A stretch of DNA of 8,519 bases, taken from assembly GCA_030632625.1 (NCBI GenBank), contig DAOVUK010000110.1, positions 1 to 8,519 of the forward strand. The letters are read 5' to 3'. This document shows positions 1-6,615 of the stretch, piece by piece. The position numbers and the translations under genes were made by a program. The stretch comes from Gammaproteobacteria bacterium (GTDB lineage Bacteria > Pseudomonadota > Gammaproteobacteria > GRL18). The notes under the pieces were generated by a model. That model worked only from the letters and a program-made list of their open reading frames with translations. It did no database searches and was not told where the DNA came from. Numbering within the stretch: the stretch's first letter is position 1; every line of letters begins with the position of its first letter.

Positions 1-479
1 CAACCAGCCACATCAGAAAAGTTCACTTTAATCTGGTCTTCACCCAATAACTTAGCCTTGCTTTTACCAAAAGACATAGCACCACGACCGCCGCCGCCCT
101 GCATCTGACGCATAAAATAAATCCAGATACCAACAATCAGCAGGATAGGAAAAGAGGAAATAAACAGTTGCACCAACAGACTTTGCTGTTTGGGCGGCTC
201 ACCAACAATTTTCACAGTATTGTCCAGCAAAACACCTATCAGAGCACGATTATCGGTTTCAGGACTGTAAGTCTGAAAATGTTTGCCATCCAGAGTATTA
301 CCGGAGATCACCCGACCTTCAATTTTGACTTCGCTGACTGTGCCCCGTTCAACACTCTGAATAAAGTCAGAATAACTCATGTCTTTAGGCCCCGTTGTCG
401 GGGTAAAATTGCTAAAGACTGACATCAGAATGATACCAATAACCACCCAGAGCAAAATATTTTTTGTCATTTCGTTCAA
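1..479 (-). CDS. ftsH: ATP-dependent zinc metalloprotease FtsH, N-terminal part (cut by window edge)
   Basis: FtsH is a hexameric AAA+ protease anchored in the inner membrane. It degrades misfolded membrane proteins and regulators such as sigma32 and LpxC in E. coli. Only about 159 residues are present, as the gene runs off the left edge before the Walker motifs and the zinc site. Visible parts are a first membrane segment near residues 7-22 (KNILLWVVIGIILMSVF), a periplasmic domain, a second segment near 100-122 (FPILLIVGIWIYF), then the very conserved RQMQGGGG and AMSFGKSKAK, ending at DVAG where the AAA module begins. Two starts are possible. ATG at 470 (MTKN, like E. coli MAKN) has no ribosome binding site. 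TTG at 479 (giving MNEM-TKN) has GGAG at 488-491, eight bases away, and is chosen here. rlmE lies upstream on the same strand with a 73-base gap and no clear terminator, so cotranscription is likely, as in E. coli. Identity is very sure; the start is less so. Confidence 0.95.
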   Translation of the reverse strand, partial: MNEMTKNILLWVVIGIILMSVFSNFTPTTGPKDMSYSDFIQSVERGTVSEVKIEGRVISGNTLDGKHFQTYSPETDNRALIGVLLDNTVKIVGEPPKQQSLLVQLFISSFPILLIVGIWIYFMRQMQGGGGRGAMSFGKSKAKLLGEDQIKVNFSDVAG

Positions 480-487
480 AACGAACA

Positions 488-491
488 CTCC
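488..491 (-). promoter_or_regulatory. Ribosome binding site of ftsH (GGAG) favouring a TTG start
   Basis: On the minus strand GGAG ends eight bases before the TTG at 479-477, and 17 bases before the in-frame ATG at 470. No other purine-rich Shine-Dalgarno-like stretch lies close to the ATG. The spacing supports initiation at the TTG. A GTG at 488-486 overlaps this site and so is unlikely to be the start. Confidence 0.5.
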
Positions 492-552
492 AACTTTAAT
501 TCGTGTTTATTAATTAATAATAACGTTGTTTAACATTAACATTAGTTCAACA

Positions 553-1173
553 TTATCCCTTAAATCCTTTTGCTAATAAATAAATCTCTGAAGAACGAGA
601 TCTTGATGCATCCGGTTTACGGCTAATCACTTTTTGATAACGCTGTCTTAATTCGGCTAATAACGGCTGAAAGCCTTCTCCCTGAAACACTTTCATTAAT
701 AATGTTCCCTGAGGTTTTAGTACCTGATCCGCCAAATCAATTGCTAATTCAAGCAAATACATGCTTTTGGGCTGATCCACCGCCTTTACCCCAGTAACAT
801 TGGGTGCCATATCCGAAATTACAAGATCAACAGGCTCATTATTTAATACCTTTAACAATTCGTCCAGTACTGAGTCTTCCTGGAAATCACCCTGAATAAA
901 TTCAACCTGCGCCAGTTGGTCCATTGGCAAGATGTCCAGGGCAACCACTTTACCTTTACTGCCGACAAATTGCCGTGCCACCTGTGACCAGCCTCCTGGT
1001 GCTGAACCCAGATCAACAACATTCATCCCGGGCTTAATAATTCTGTCTTTTTCCTGAATTTGCAGCAATTTATAGGCAGCTCTGGAACGATAACCATCCT
1101 GTTGTGATTTTAAGACATATTGATCTTTAAAATGTTCCTGCAGCCATTCAGAACTGCTCTTACTTCGTGCCAT
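553..1173 (-). CDS. rlmE: 23S rRNA (uridine-2'-O-)-methyltransferase RlmE (FtsJ/RrmJ)
   Basis: RlmE uses S-adenosylmethionine to methylate the 2'-OH of U2552 (E. coli numbering) in the A-loop of 23S rRNA, a late step in 50S assembly. The protein is 206 residues, close to the 209 of E. coli. The Rossmann-type methyltransferase fold shows the SAM loop [14 protein letters not shown] at residues 52-65, an acidic residue after strand 2 (ALDILPM, D80) and the SDMAPN motif at 120-125. The catalytic tetrad K-D-K-E can be placed at K35, D121, K161 and E196, so the enzyme should be active. The start is ATG with GAAAGG at 1181-1186, seven bases upstream. It precedes ftsH on the same strand and is divergent from yhbY, the arrangement also found in E. 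coli. The two ribosome-assembly genes thus share one 139-base control region. Confidence 0.97.
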   Translation of the reverse strand: MARSKSSSEWLQEHFKDQYVLKSQQDGYRSRAAYKLLQIQEKDRIIKPGMNVVDLGSAPGGWSQVARQFVGSKGKVVALDILPMDQLAQVEFIQGDFQEDSVLDELLKVLNNEPVDLVISDMAPNVTGVKAVDQPKSMYLLELAIDLADQVLKPQGTLLMKVFQGEGFQPLLAELRQRYQKVISRKPDASRSRSSEIYLLAKGFKG

Positions 1174-1180
1174 CTATATG

Positions 1181-1186
1181 CCTTTC
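1181..1186 (-). promoter_or_regulatory. Ribosome binding site of rlmE (GAAAGG)
   Basis: GAAAGG on the minus strand ends seven bases before the ATG at 1173, a standard Shine-Dalgarno match that fixes the rlmE start. Confidence 0.7.
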
Positions 1187-1240
1187 TATGTACCCTGAGC
1201 AAACACCATGAGGTTAATTTTTGCTGAAACAGACATTTTA

Positions 1241-1253
1241 CCGTGAAACACGG
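1241..1253. repeat. Small inverted repeat CCGTG-AAA-CACGG in the rlmE/yhbY intergenic region
   Basis: Perfect 5-bp arms with a 3-base centre. It overlaps the proposed -35 box of yhbY and lies in the shared upstream region of rlmE and yhbY. It could be an operator half-site pair or chance; arms this short are not strong evidence. Confidence 0.3.
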
Positions 1254-1271
1254 ATGCGTACACGTTATAAT
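1243..1271 (+). promoter_or_regulatory. Probable sigma70-type promoter of yhbY
   Basis: A perfect -10 hexamer TATAAT is at 1266-1271. A GTGAAA at 1243-1248, matching four of six -35 consensus bases, lies 17 bases upstream. The -10 ends 41 bases before the yhbY ATG, giving a short leader. No comparably good pair was found for rlmE on the other strand. Confidence 0.55.
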
Positions 1272-1312
1272 TACGCTTTTATATTCAATGGGTCGATTAG
1301 GTTACTACACAT

Positions 1313-1624
1313 ATGTCGCAAAACAACACTCTCAACAACAAACAAATCCGCTTTCTGCGTGCACAAGCCCACTCTATGAAGCCGGTAGTTCTCATTGGCG
1401 GTGCCGGACTAAGCGATAATGTCATTAATGAAATCAATCAGGCTCTGGATGATCACGAGCTGATCAAGGTACGGGTTAATGCCGAGGACAGAGACAAGAA
1501 AAGTGCGATGATTGACTCAATTATTCGTCAGACTGAATGCGTACACGTGCAGACTATTGGTCATATTGGTATTTTCTATCGTAAAAATGAAAAAAATCCT
1601 GTGATTGAGATTCCCAAAAAGTAG
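1313..1624 (+). CDS. yhbY: Ribosome assembly RNA-binding protein YhbY (CRS1/YhbY domain)
   Basis: A small basic RNA-binding protein associated with precursor 50S subunits. It is 103 residues; E. coli YhbY is 97. The single CRM domain covers almost the whole chain. Recognisable parts are LRAQAHSMKPVVLIGGAGLS (about residues 15-34), with the GGAG loop as the family's GxxG RNA-contact motif, then INQALDDHELIKVRV, the region around DRDKK and the last strand IGIFYRK. The ATG at 1313 matches the usual N-terminus; only a weak AGG lies about 11 bases upstream. It is divergent from rlmE and, in relatives, usually lies next to greA or the DUF4149 gene. Here a transposase with its repeats has entered that space. 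The gene's TAG stop codon is the TAG of a repeat half-copy that begins at 1621, so insertion or duplication of the repeat has formed the present 3' end. The C-terminus still ends near the usual place. Confidence 0.96.
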   Translation: MSQNNTLNNKQIRFLRAQAHSMKPVVLIGGAGLSDNVINEINQALDDHELIKVRVNAEDRDKKSAMIDSIIRQTECVHVQTIGHIGIFYRKNEKNPVIEIPKK

Positions 1625-1652
1625 AGACGTTGCAAAAAGCAGAGACGTTGCA
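1617..1652. repeat. 18-bp tandem duplication (AAAA + left half of the palindrome) at the yhbY 3' end
   Basis: Bases 1617-1634 and 1635-1652 are two consecutive copies of an 18-base unit: AAAA followed by G(T/C)AGAGACGTTGCA. They differ at one position (T in the first, C in the second). The second copy continues into the right arm of the palindrome at 1639-1666, while the first stands alone as a half-copy. Its bases 1622-1624 (TAG) are the stop codon of yhbY. Slippage duplication explains the half-copy better than a separate insertion. Confidence 0.8.
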
Positions 1653-1666
1653 TGCAACGTCTCTAC
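1639..1666. repeat. Palindromic REP-like repeat, copy 1 (one mismatch)
   Basis: A 28-base palindrome with left arm GCAGAGACGTTGCA and right arm TGCAACGTCTCTAC. The inner 24 bases (1641-1664) are perfectly self-complementary; base 1640 is C where other copies have T. Read on the minus strand it still begins with GTAG. It lies between the convergent 3' ends of yhbY and the RAYT gene and could form a hairpin in both transcripts. No T-run follows, so it is not a standard intrinsic terminator. Confidence 0.9.
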
Positions 1667-1675
1667 AGCCATCAA

Positions 1676-2221
1676 TTAAACAATCTGTTCTGGATGGAAT
1701 TTATCTTTTTCCCAATTTTCAGGGTTGTTAATGACATATTCCGTTATTTTATTAAATGATTCTTCAGTTCGAATAATATGATCATGAAATCGTGCTTGCC
1801 ATGCAAAATCATATCCCAGACGATGAGCATGTTTTGCTACAGCAGATTTGTATGAGCGAACAATAGTAGAAATTGAATGTGCTTTGGGAGAAATTGCTGA
1901 CAGGTATTTATTCGGCTGCCGTAGAGACGTTGCATGCAACGTCTCTACTATTTGTTTATTAATCGTTAATATGACATGTACATGATTAGGCATGACGACA
2001 AATGCACCTGATTCTATATTTTTTGTGTGCTTTTTAATCTCATGCAAAAACACATCAGCTAAAACACCAATCTTTGATAATTGCATTTTTCCATTAACAA
2101 TATCACCTAAAGAACACACTTTATTTTTAGTGCAAATGGTTATGAAATATGCACCATTCCATCGATAATCCCATGATTGCAGACGAAGTGATGATGTGCG
2201 GTATTTATTTTGATATTTCAT
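1676..2221 (-). CDS. REP-associated tyrosine transposase (RAYT, Y1/HUH family)
   Basis: A 181-residue HUH single-strand nuclease of the IS200-like Y1 transposase family, presumed to nick and join DNA at short palindromes. Motifs typical of this group: LRLQSWDYRWNGAYFITICT at residues 12-31, the metal-binding HUH motif HVH at 80-82 within VMPNHVHVIL, SYKSAV with Y124 as the candidate nucleophile, WQARFHDHIIR at 141-151 and YVINNPENW at 162-170. There is no frameshift or internal stop. The frame could open at an ATG at 2254, but MKYQNKYRTS at 2221 is the usual N-terminus, and GGA lies nine bases upstream; that ATG is chosen. Residues 92-100 (VETLHATSL) plus the first base of the R101 codon are the translation of a full copy of the palindrome, in the linker between the HUH motif and the Tyr helix. 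The gene looks AT-richer than carB. It is convergent with yhbY; no promoter of its own was found, so it may rely on read-through from the DUF4149 gene. Confidence 0.9.
   Translation of the reverse strand: MKYQNKYRTSSLRLQSWDYRWNGAYFITICTKNKVCSLGDIVNGKMQLSKIGVLADVFLHEIKKHTKNIESGAFVVMPNHVHVILTINKQIVETLHATSLRQPNKYLSAISPKAHSISTIVRSYKSAVAKHAHRLGYDFAWQARFHDHIIRTEESFNKITEYVINNPENWEKDKFHPEQIV
1921..1948. repeat. Palindromic REP-like repeat, copy 2, inside the RAYT coding sequence
   Basis: A perfect 28-base palindrome: GTAGAGACGTTGCA followed directly by its reverse complement. It is wholly inside the transposase gene and read through in frame, encoding VETLHATSL and one base of the next Arg codon. 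In mRNA it could fold into a stem of about 12 bp. Confidence 0.95.
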
Positions 2222-2258
2222 TGCCACGATTCCATTTGCAGACAATTTCAACATTCAC

Positions 2259-2286
2259 GTAGAGACGTTGCATGCAACGTCTCTAC
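2259..2286. repeat. Palindromic REP-like repeat, copy 3
   Basis: A perfect 28-base palindrome identical to the copy inside the transposase gene. It sits only three bases beyond the stop codon of the DUF4149 gene and 37 bases before the chosen RAYT start. It would form a hairpin in any transcript that reads from the DUF4149 gene into the RAYT gene, where it could limit read-through or protect the upstream mRNA. Confidence 0.95.
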
Positions 2287-2289
2287 CGA

Positions 2290-2757
2290 TTAATCCGGGG
2301 GATCATAAACAAGCAGGATTAGTCCAAACAGGCAATTCAGCATATAGAGGGCGGTTGCTATACCGTGTAAGCGATCAAATTCAGCACCAACCGTTAAACC
2401 GGCCTGCTTTAAAGCCGCCATCTGCGGCTGAATTAAAAATTCACCGGCGATAACCAGAAGCAGCATTATAATTAATAACCAGAAGCGTTTGTTGGTTTTA
2501 AACCAGCCTGAACGTCTCAATTCAGACAATAATAAAACCGAGCCACAAAACAGGCCGATATAACTGACTGCAGTGAACATTTTGCCCGCCAGCATACCGG
2601 CTAACTGCCTGTCTTCCAGAGTTGCAAATAATGTCGGGGTCACCAGGAAGCCAATTGTCCAGAGTGCGCCAATCCATATTGTCAGGAGAATTTTTTCGCC
2701 GCCGGTTTGAATTAAGGGTGGCTTAAAATAGTTTTTACCGGCTGTTGGTATTGACAT
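2290..2757 (-). CDS. DUF4149 (TMEM205-like) inner membrane protein
   Basis: A 155-residue protein with four predicted membrane segments: about residues 22-44, 60-80, 92-110 and 132-151. Pattern and length fit the DUF4149 family, including TIWIGALWTIGFLVTPTLF in the first segment and the late FDRLHGIATALYML. Its biochemical role is not known; it acts in the cytoplasmic membrane. A protein of this family lies between greA and yhbY in Pseudomonas, so its position supports the call. The frame is open back to a TTG at 2775, three bases after the greA stop, but neither start has a clear ribosome binding site. The ATG at 2757 is preferred, leaving 21 bases to greA and suggesting translational coupling. 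A palindromic repeat begins three bases after its stop codon. Confidence 0.85.
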   Translation of the reverse strand: MSIPTAGKNYFKPPLIQTGGEKILLTIWIGALWTIGFLVTPTLFATLEDRQLAGMLAGKMFTAVSYIGLFCGSVLLLSELRRSGWFKTNKRFWLLIIMLLLVIAGEFLIQPQMAALKQAGLTVGAEFDRLHGIATALYMLNCLFGLILLVYDPPD

Positions 2758-2778
2758 ATTATTTGGCACTAGCAATGA

Positions 2779-3258
2779 TTAAATGTATTTCACTGCTACA
2801 ATTTCCAGTTCTTTTTCACCATTGGGTGCTTTGACAATAGCCACATCATCCACTTCTTTACCAATTAATGCCGTCGCTACGGGTGATGAGTATGATATCT
2901 TACCTTCTTTAATATCCGCTTCGTCTTCACCGACAATCTGATAAGTGACTTCCTTGTCTGCCTCTTCATCAAAAACAACCACTGTGGTGCCGAATATCAC
3001 CCGGCCGGTATCTTTCATCGTAGCGACATCAATGATCTGCGCGTTTGACAGTTTGCCTTCTATGTCTTTAACCCGTCCTTCAATGAATCCCTGTTCTTCA
3101 CGGGCGGCATGGTATTCTGCATTTTCTTTTAAATCGCCATGTTCACGCGCTACAGCAATTGCCTGAATCACTTTAGGTCGGCGTACTGACTTAAGCTCTT
3201 TCAATTCGGCGTTTAATTTATCGGCACCGGCTTTGGTAAGAGGTACTTTATTGTTCAT
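2779..3258 (-). CDS. greA: Transcription elongation factor GreA
   Basis: GreA enters the secondary channel of RNA polymerase and stimulates cleavage of backtracked transcripts. It is 159 residues; E. coli GreA is 158. The N-terminal coiled coil spans about residues 10-75. Its tip carries [10 protein letters not shown], with D42 and E45 matching the acidic residues that place the catalytic magnesium (D41/E44 in E. coli). The C-terminal FKBP-like domain follows, with [15 protein letters not shown] and the final strand [10 protein letters not shown]. The ATG has AAAGGA at 3268-3273, nine bases upstream. It follows carB by 35 bases and precedes the DUF4149 gene, so it is probably in the car transcription unit, as in Pseudomonas, though the strong ribosome binding site would allow independent expression. 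Confidence 0.97.
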   Translation of the reverse strand: MNNKVPLTKAGADKLNAELKELKSVRRPKVIQAIAVAREHGDLKENAEYHAAREEQGFIEGRVKDIEGKLSNAQIIDVATMKDTGRVIFGTTVVVFDEEADKEVTYQIVGEDEADIKEGKISYSSPVATALIGKEVDDVAIVKAPNGEKELEIVAVKYI

Positions 3259-3267
3259 TTATTCTTT

Positions 3268-3273
3268 TCCTTT
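3268..3273 (-). promoter_or_regulatory. Ribosome binding site of greA (AAAGGA)
   Basis: AAAGGA on the minus strand lies nine bases before the greA ATG at 3258. It is just downstream of a small hairpin that could influence its exposure. Confidence 0.65.
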
Positions 3274-3276
3274 AAG

Positions 3277-3294
3277 AGCTTTCCTGTGAAAGCT
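3277..3294. repeat. Hairpin between carB and greA
   Basis: Arms AGCTTTC (3277-3283) and GAAAGCT (3288-3294) form a 7-bp stem with a 4-base loop. On the minus strand it starts at the last base of the carB stop codon and ends just before the greA ribosome binding site. No T-run follows, so it is unlikely to be an intrinsic terminator. It may be an RNA processing or stability element, or chance. Confidence 0.4.
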
Positions 3295-6200
3295 TAAGCT
3301 AAAAGCTGTTTGTGAATATCCTGAATGCGGTAAACTTCAACATCCCCTTCATGAATACCATCTATCATCATGGCTTCACATAGTGCATCCGCAGCGGCAA
3401 TCGTGGTTGCATAAGTCACTTTATGCTGTAAAGCCTGACGACGAATCATGGACGAATCTTCAATGGCTTTTTTGCCTTCTGTGGTATTAACAATCAGATT
3501 AATTTCATCATTTTTTATCATATCAACAATATGAGGGCGACCTTCTTTTACTTTATTCACCATACTGGTCTCAATCCCCTGCTCAGCTAACAGCTTATGA
3601 GTGCCGCTGGTGGCCAGAACATTAAAGCCAAGTGACTTAATTTTTCTAGTCAGAGCAATCACTTTGGACTTATCAGCTTCACGCACACTGACAAAGGCAT
3701 TGCCGCCTGTGGGCAGCTCAACACCGGCTGACAATTGCGCTTTACCAAAAGCCTCACCAAATGTTTTGCCCATACCCATGGCTTCACCCGTGGATTTCAT
3801 TTCAGGGCCTAAAATTGGATCAACGCCCGGAAACTTGATAAAGGGGAAAACAGACTCTTTAACAAAGTAAAAAACCGGTTTAGCCTCTTGCAGCTGGTTC
3901 TGTTCTTTGAGTGATTTACCGGTCATGCACAAGGCTGAAACTTTGGCTAACTGGATACCCGTTGCTTTAGAAACAAAGGGCACCGTACGTGATGCCCGGG
4001 GATTCACTTCCAGTACATAAATATCATCACCTTTAATGGCAAACTGAGTATTCATTAAACCGATAACACCGAGCTTCATAGCCATGCGAGCGGCTTGATC
4101 GCGTAATCTGTCCTGAATTTCAGCGGATAAATTATAAGGCGGAATTGAACAGGCAGAGTCCCCTGAGTGAACACCCGCCTGTTCAATATGCTGCATAATG
4201 CCGCCAATAAGGACATTTTCACCATCACAAATAGCATCAACATCCACTTCAACAGCATCATCCAGAAAGCGATCCAGCAATACCGGCGCATCATTAGAGA
4301 CTGCTACCGCAGCACTCATATAGCTGCGTAATTCATCTTTGTTATAAACGATTTCCATGCCGCGTCCGCCTAATACATAGGAAGGACGAACAACTAAAGG
4401 ATAGCCTACTTCTTCAGCCAGTGCCACGGCTGAATCAGCATCACTGGCAGTACGGTTAGGCGGCTGTAATAAATCAAGTTCTTCAATCATGGCCTGAAAA
4501 CGTTCACGATCTTCTGCCAGATCGATAGAGTCAGGTGAAGTACCAATAATATTTGCCCCGGCCGCTTCCAGAGCACGAGCCAGTTTCAATGGTGTCTGAC
4601 CACCATATTGAACAATCACGCCTTTAGGCTGTTCCAGATCAATCAGTTCCAGCACATCTTCCAGCGTCAAAGGCTCAAAATAGAGCCGATCGGAGGTATC
4701 ATAGTCAGTTGAAACAGTTTCCGGATTACAGTTCACCATAATGGTTTCGTAGCCGTCATCACGACAGGCATGGGCTGCATGAACACAGCAATAGTCAAAT
4801 TCAATACCCTGGCCAATGCGGTTAGGACCGCCGCCTAACACCATAATTTTATCTTTGCCTGTGGGTGCCGCTTCACATTCCTGTTCATACGTGGAATACA
4901 TATAGGCCGTATCTGAAGCGAATTCTGCCGCACAGGAATCCACCCGTTTATAAACCGGGCGAATATTCAGCTGCTGGCGGTATTTTCTAACGGTGGCTTC
5001 ATCGGTATTTAATAACACTGACAAACGACTATCAGAGAAACCTTTACGTTTAAGTTCAAACACATCATCGGCATTCAAATCCAGAACATTTTTGCCGCGA
5101 ATAGTTTCTTCTATCTGTATCAGCTCTTCAATTTGCACCAGAAACCAGGGATCAATTCCTGTCAGTCCCTGAATGTCTTCCATTGAGAGTCCTTTACGAA
5201 AGGCATCGCCAACATACCAGATGCGATGAGCACCAGGGACACGCAGGGAATGCCGCAAAGAATCCATTTGCTCCTCTTCAGTGTCACCCTCCAGATCGGC
5301 AAACATTTCGGTAAAGCCATCGGTATCGATTTCCAGAGAACGCAGTGCTTTTTGCAGTGATTCCTGGAATGTTCGACCAATAGACATGGCTTCACCCACA
5401 GATTTCATCTGCGTGGTTAAGGTATCATCAGCCTGTGGAAATTTTTCAAAAGTGAATCGAGGTACTTTGGTGACCACATAATCAAGTGTCGGCTCAAATG
5501 ATGCAGGCGTTGCACCACCGGTAATTTCATTATCTAATTCATCTAAGGTGTAGCCTACCGCCAGTTTGGCAGCCACTTTAGCAATGGGAAAACCCGTTGC
5601 TTTTGAAGCCAGTGCTGATGAACGGGAAACCCGTGGATTCATTTCAATAATAATTAAGCGACCATTTTCTGGATTGACTGCAAACTGAACATTTGAGCCG
5701 CCGGTATCCACACCAATCTCACGTAACACCTGCAAAGAGGCATTACGCATAATTTGATACTCTTTGTCAGTCAGTGTCTGCGCGGGTGCCACGGTAATCG
5801 AATCACCGGTATGCACGCCCATGGCATCAAAGTTTTCAATGGAACAGATAATAATACAATTGTCTTTTTTATCCCGAACCACTTCCATTTCATATTCTTT
5901 CCAGCCAATGATAGATTCTTCAATCAACAATTCATTGGTAGGAGACATATCCAGACCGCGTTCACAAATTTCAACAAATTCTTCTTTGTTATAGGCAATA
6001 CCGCCGCCGCTGCCGCCCATGGTAAATGAAGGCCGAATAATAATCGGAAAGGCGCCCAGTTCTTTTTGCACCTCAGCCGCTTCTTCCATGGTGTGTGCAA
6101 TGAAGGCCTCAGGCATATCCAGACCAATTTTAATCATCGCCTTACGAAACAGGTCACGATCTTCTGCTTTGTTAATCGCTTCTTTGTCTGCGCCAATCAT

Positions 6201-6542
6201 TTCCACATTGTATTGTGCCAGAACACCTTTTTTATCCAGCTCCAGCGCACAATTCAATGCCGTCTGCCCACCCATAGTCGGCAGCAACGCATCAGGACGC
6301 TCTTTTTCGATAATATTAGCCACCACTTTCCAGTGAATGGGTTCAATATAGGTTGCATCAGCCAATTCCGGATCAGTCATAATGGTCGCAGGATTCGAAT
6401 TGACCAGAATAACCCGGTAACCCTCATCTTTAAGCGCTTTACACGCCTGGGCACCGGAATAATCAAATTCACAGGCCTGACCAATGACAATTGGACCGGC
6501 ACCAATAATCAGAATACTTTTTATATCATCGCGTTTTGGCAT
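3294..6542 (-). CDS. carB: Carbamoyl phosphate synthetase large subunit CarB
   Basis: With CarA, CarB makes carbamoyl phosphate from bicarbonate, two ATP and ammonia from glutamine, for pyrimidine and arginine synthesis. It is 1082 residues (E. coli 1073) with no break. By alignment from memory, the carboxyphosphate half is about residues 1-400, the oligomerisation region 400-560, the carbamoyl-phosphate half 560-945 and the allosteric MGS-like domain 945-1082. Both ATP-grasp halves show their signature pairs: [16 protein letters not shown] and [24 protein letters not shown] sequence in the first (here [12 protein letters not shown]), and [16 protein letters not shown] and [20 protein letters not shown] in the second. 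The allosteric domain keeps [12 protein letters not shown] and the [13 protein letters not shown] loop used for nucleotide and ornithine binding, so feedback control is likely kept. The ATG gives the standard [10 protein letters not shown] start; a weak GAG precedes it. carA lies 73 bases upstream, with no terminator between. Confidence 0.98.
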   Translation of the reverse strand: MPKRDDIKSILIIGAGPIVIGQACEFDYSGAQACKALKDEGYRVILVNSNPATIMTDPELADATYIEPIHWKVVANIIEKERPDALLPTMGGQTALNCALELDKKGVLAQYNVEMIGADKEAINKAEDRDLFRKAMIKIGLDMPEAFIAHTMEEAAEVQKELGAFPIIIRPSFTMGGSGGGIAYNKEEFVEICERGLDMSPTNELLIEESIIGWKEYEMEVVRDKKDNCIIICSIENFDAMGVHTGDSITVAPAQTLTDKEYQIMRNASLQVLREIGVDTGGSNVQFAVNPENGRLIIIEMNPRVSRSSALASKATGFPIAKVAAKLAVGYTLDELDNEITGGATPASFEPTLDYVVTKVPRFTFEKFPQADDTLTTQMKSVGEAMSIGRTFQESLQKALRSLEIDTDGFTEMFADLEGDTEEEQMDSLRHSLRVPGAHRIWYVGDAFRKGLSMEDIQGLTGIDPWFLVQIEELIQIEETIRGKNVLDLNADDVFELKRKGFSDSRLSVLLNTDEATVRKYRQQLNIRPVYKRVDSCAAEFASDTAYMYSTYEQECEAAPTGKDKIMVLGGGPNRIGQGIEFDYCCVHAAHACRDDGYETIMVNCNPETVSTDYDTSDRLYFEPLTLEDVLELIDLEQPKGVIVQYGGQTPLKLARALEAAGANIIGTSPDSIDLAEDRERFQAMIEELDLLQPPNRTASDADSAVALAEEVGYPLVVRPSYVLGGRGMEIVYNKDELRSYMSAAVAVSNDAPVLLDRFLDDAVEVDVDAICDGENVLIGGIMQHIEQAGVHSGDSACSIPPYNLSAEIQDRLRDQAARMAMKLGVIGLMNTQFAIKGDDIYVLEVNPRASRTVPFVSKATGIQLAKVSALCMTGKSLKEQNQLQEAKPVFYFVKESVFPFIKFPGVDPILGPEMKSTGEAMGMGKTFGEAFGKAQLSAGVELPTGGNAFVSVREADKSKVIALTRKIKSLGFNVLATSGTHKLLAEQGIETSMVNKVKEGRPHIVDMIKNDEINLIVNTTEGKKAIEDSSMIRRQALQHKVTYATTIAAADALCEAMMIDGIHEGDVEVYRIQDIHKQLLA

Positions 6543-6615
6543 TCTTTACTCACAAAGTTTGTCTACTCTTACTTACAAAGAATCTTGTTTAACAGAGCTT
6601 TCATTAAGAAATTTT

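Larger units (their letters stand above)
1639..2286 (-). mobile_element. REPtron-like unit: RAYT transposase gene bracketed by palindromic repeats
   Basis: The unit has a palindrome copy at each end (1639-1666 and 2259-2286) and a RAYT gene with a third copy between them. It occupies the space between yhbY and the DUF4149 gene, which are close neighbours in relatives such as Pseudomonas, so it is best read as an acquired insert. RAYTs are single-copy HUH transposases of the IS200/IS605 superfamily linked to spread of REP palindromes, rather than typical insertion sequences. I see no flanking target-site duplication, which fits the single-strand chemistry of this superfamily. The exact ends are inferred from the repeats only; the half-copy at 1621-1634 could be counted as part of it. 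Confidence 0.6.

Noticed and set aside
168..422. 84-codon plus-strand reading frame
   Set aside because: It lies opposite the conserved ftsH coding sequence and has no ribosome binding site or family features.
1639..1666. Intrinsic bidirectional terminator between yhbY and the RAYT gene
   Set aside because: The stem is strong, but neither strand has a T-run after it. It may still affect transcript ends, but the sequence does not show a standard terminator.
2222..2254. Upstream ATG giving the RAYT 11 more residues
   Set aside because: There is no ribosome binding site and the added residues are not typical. The family usually begins at an MKY-like start, which is present at 2221.
1621..2286. 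CRISPR array from the repeated 28-mers
   Set aside because: The three copies are spaced 282 and 338 bases apart, with coding sequence between them, and are perfect palindromes. This is not an array of short spacers.
2268..2453. 61-codon plus-strand reading frame starting inside a palindrome
   Set aside because: It overlaps the DUF4149 gene in antisense. The first residues come from the repeat itself, and nothing else supports it.
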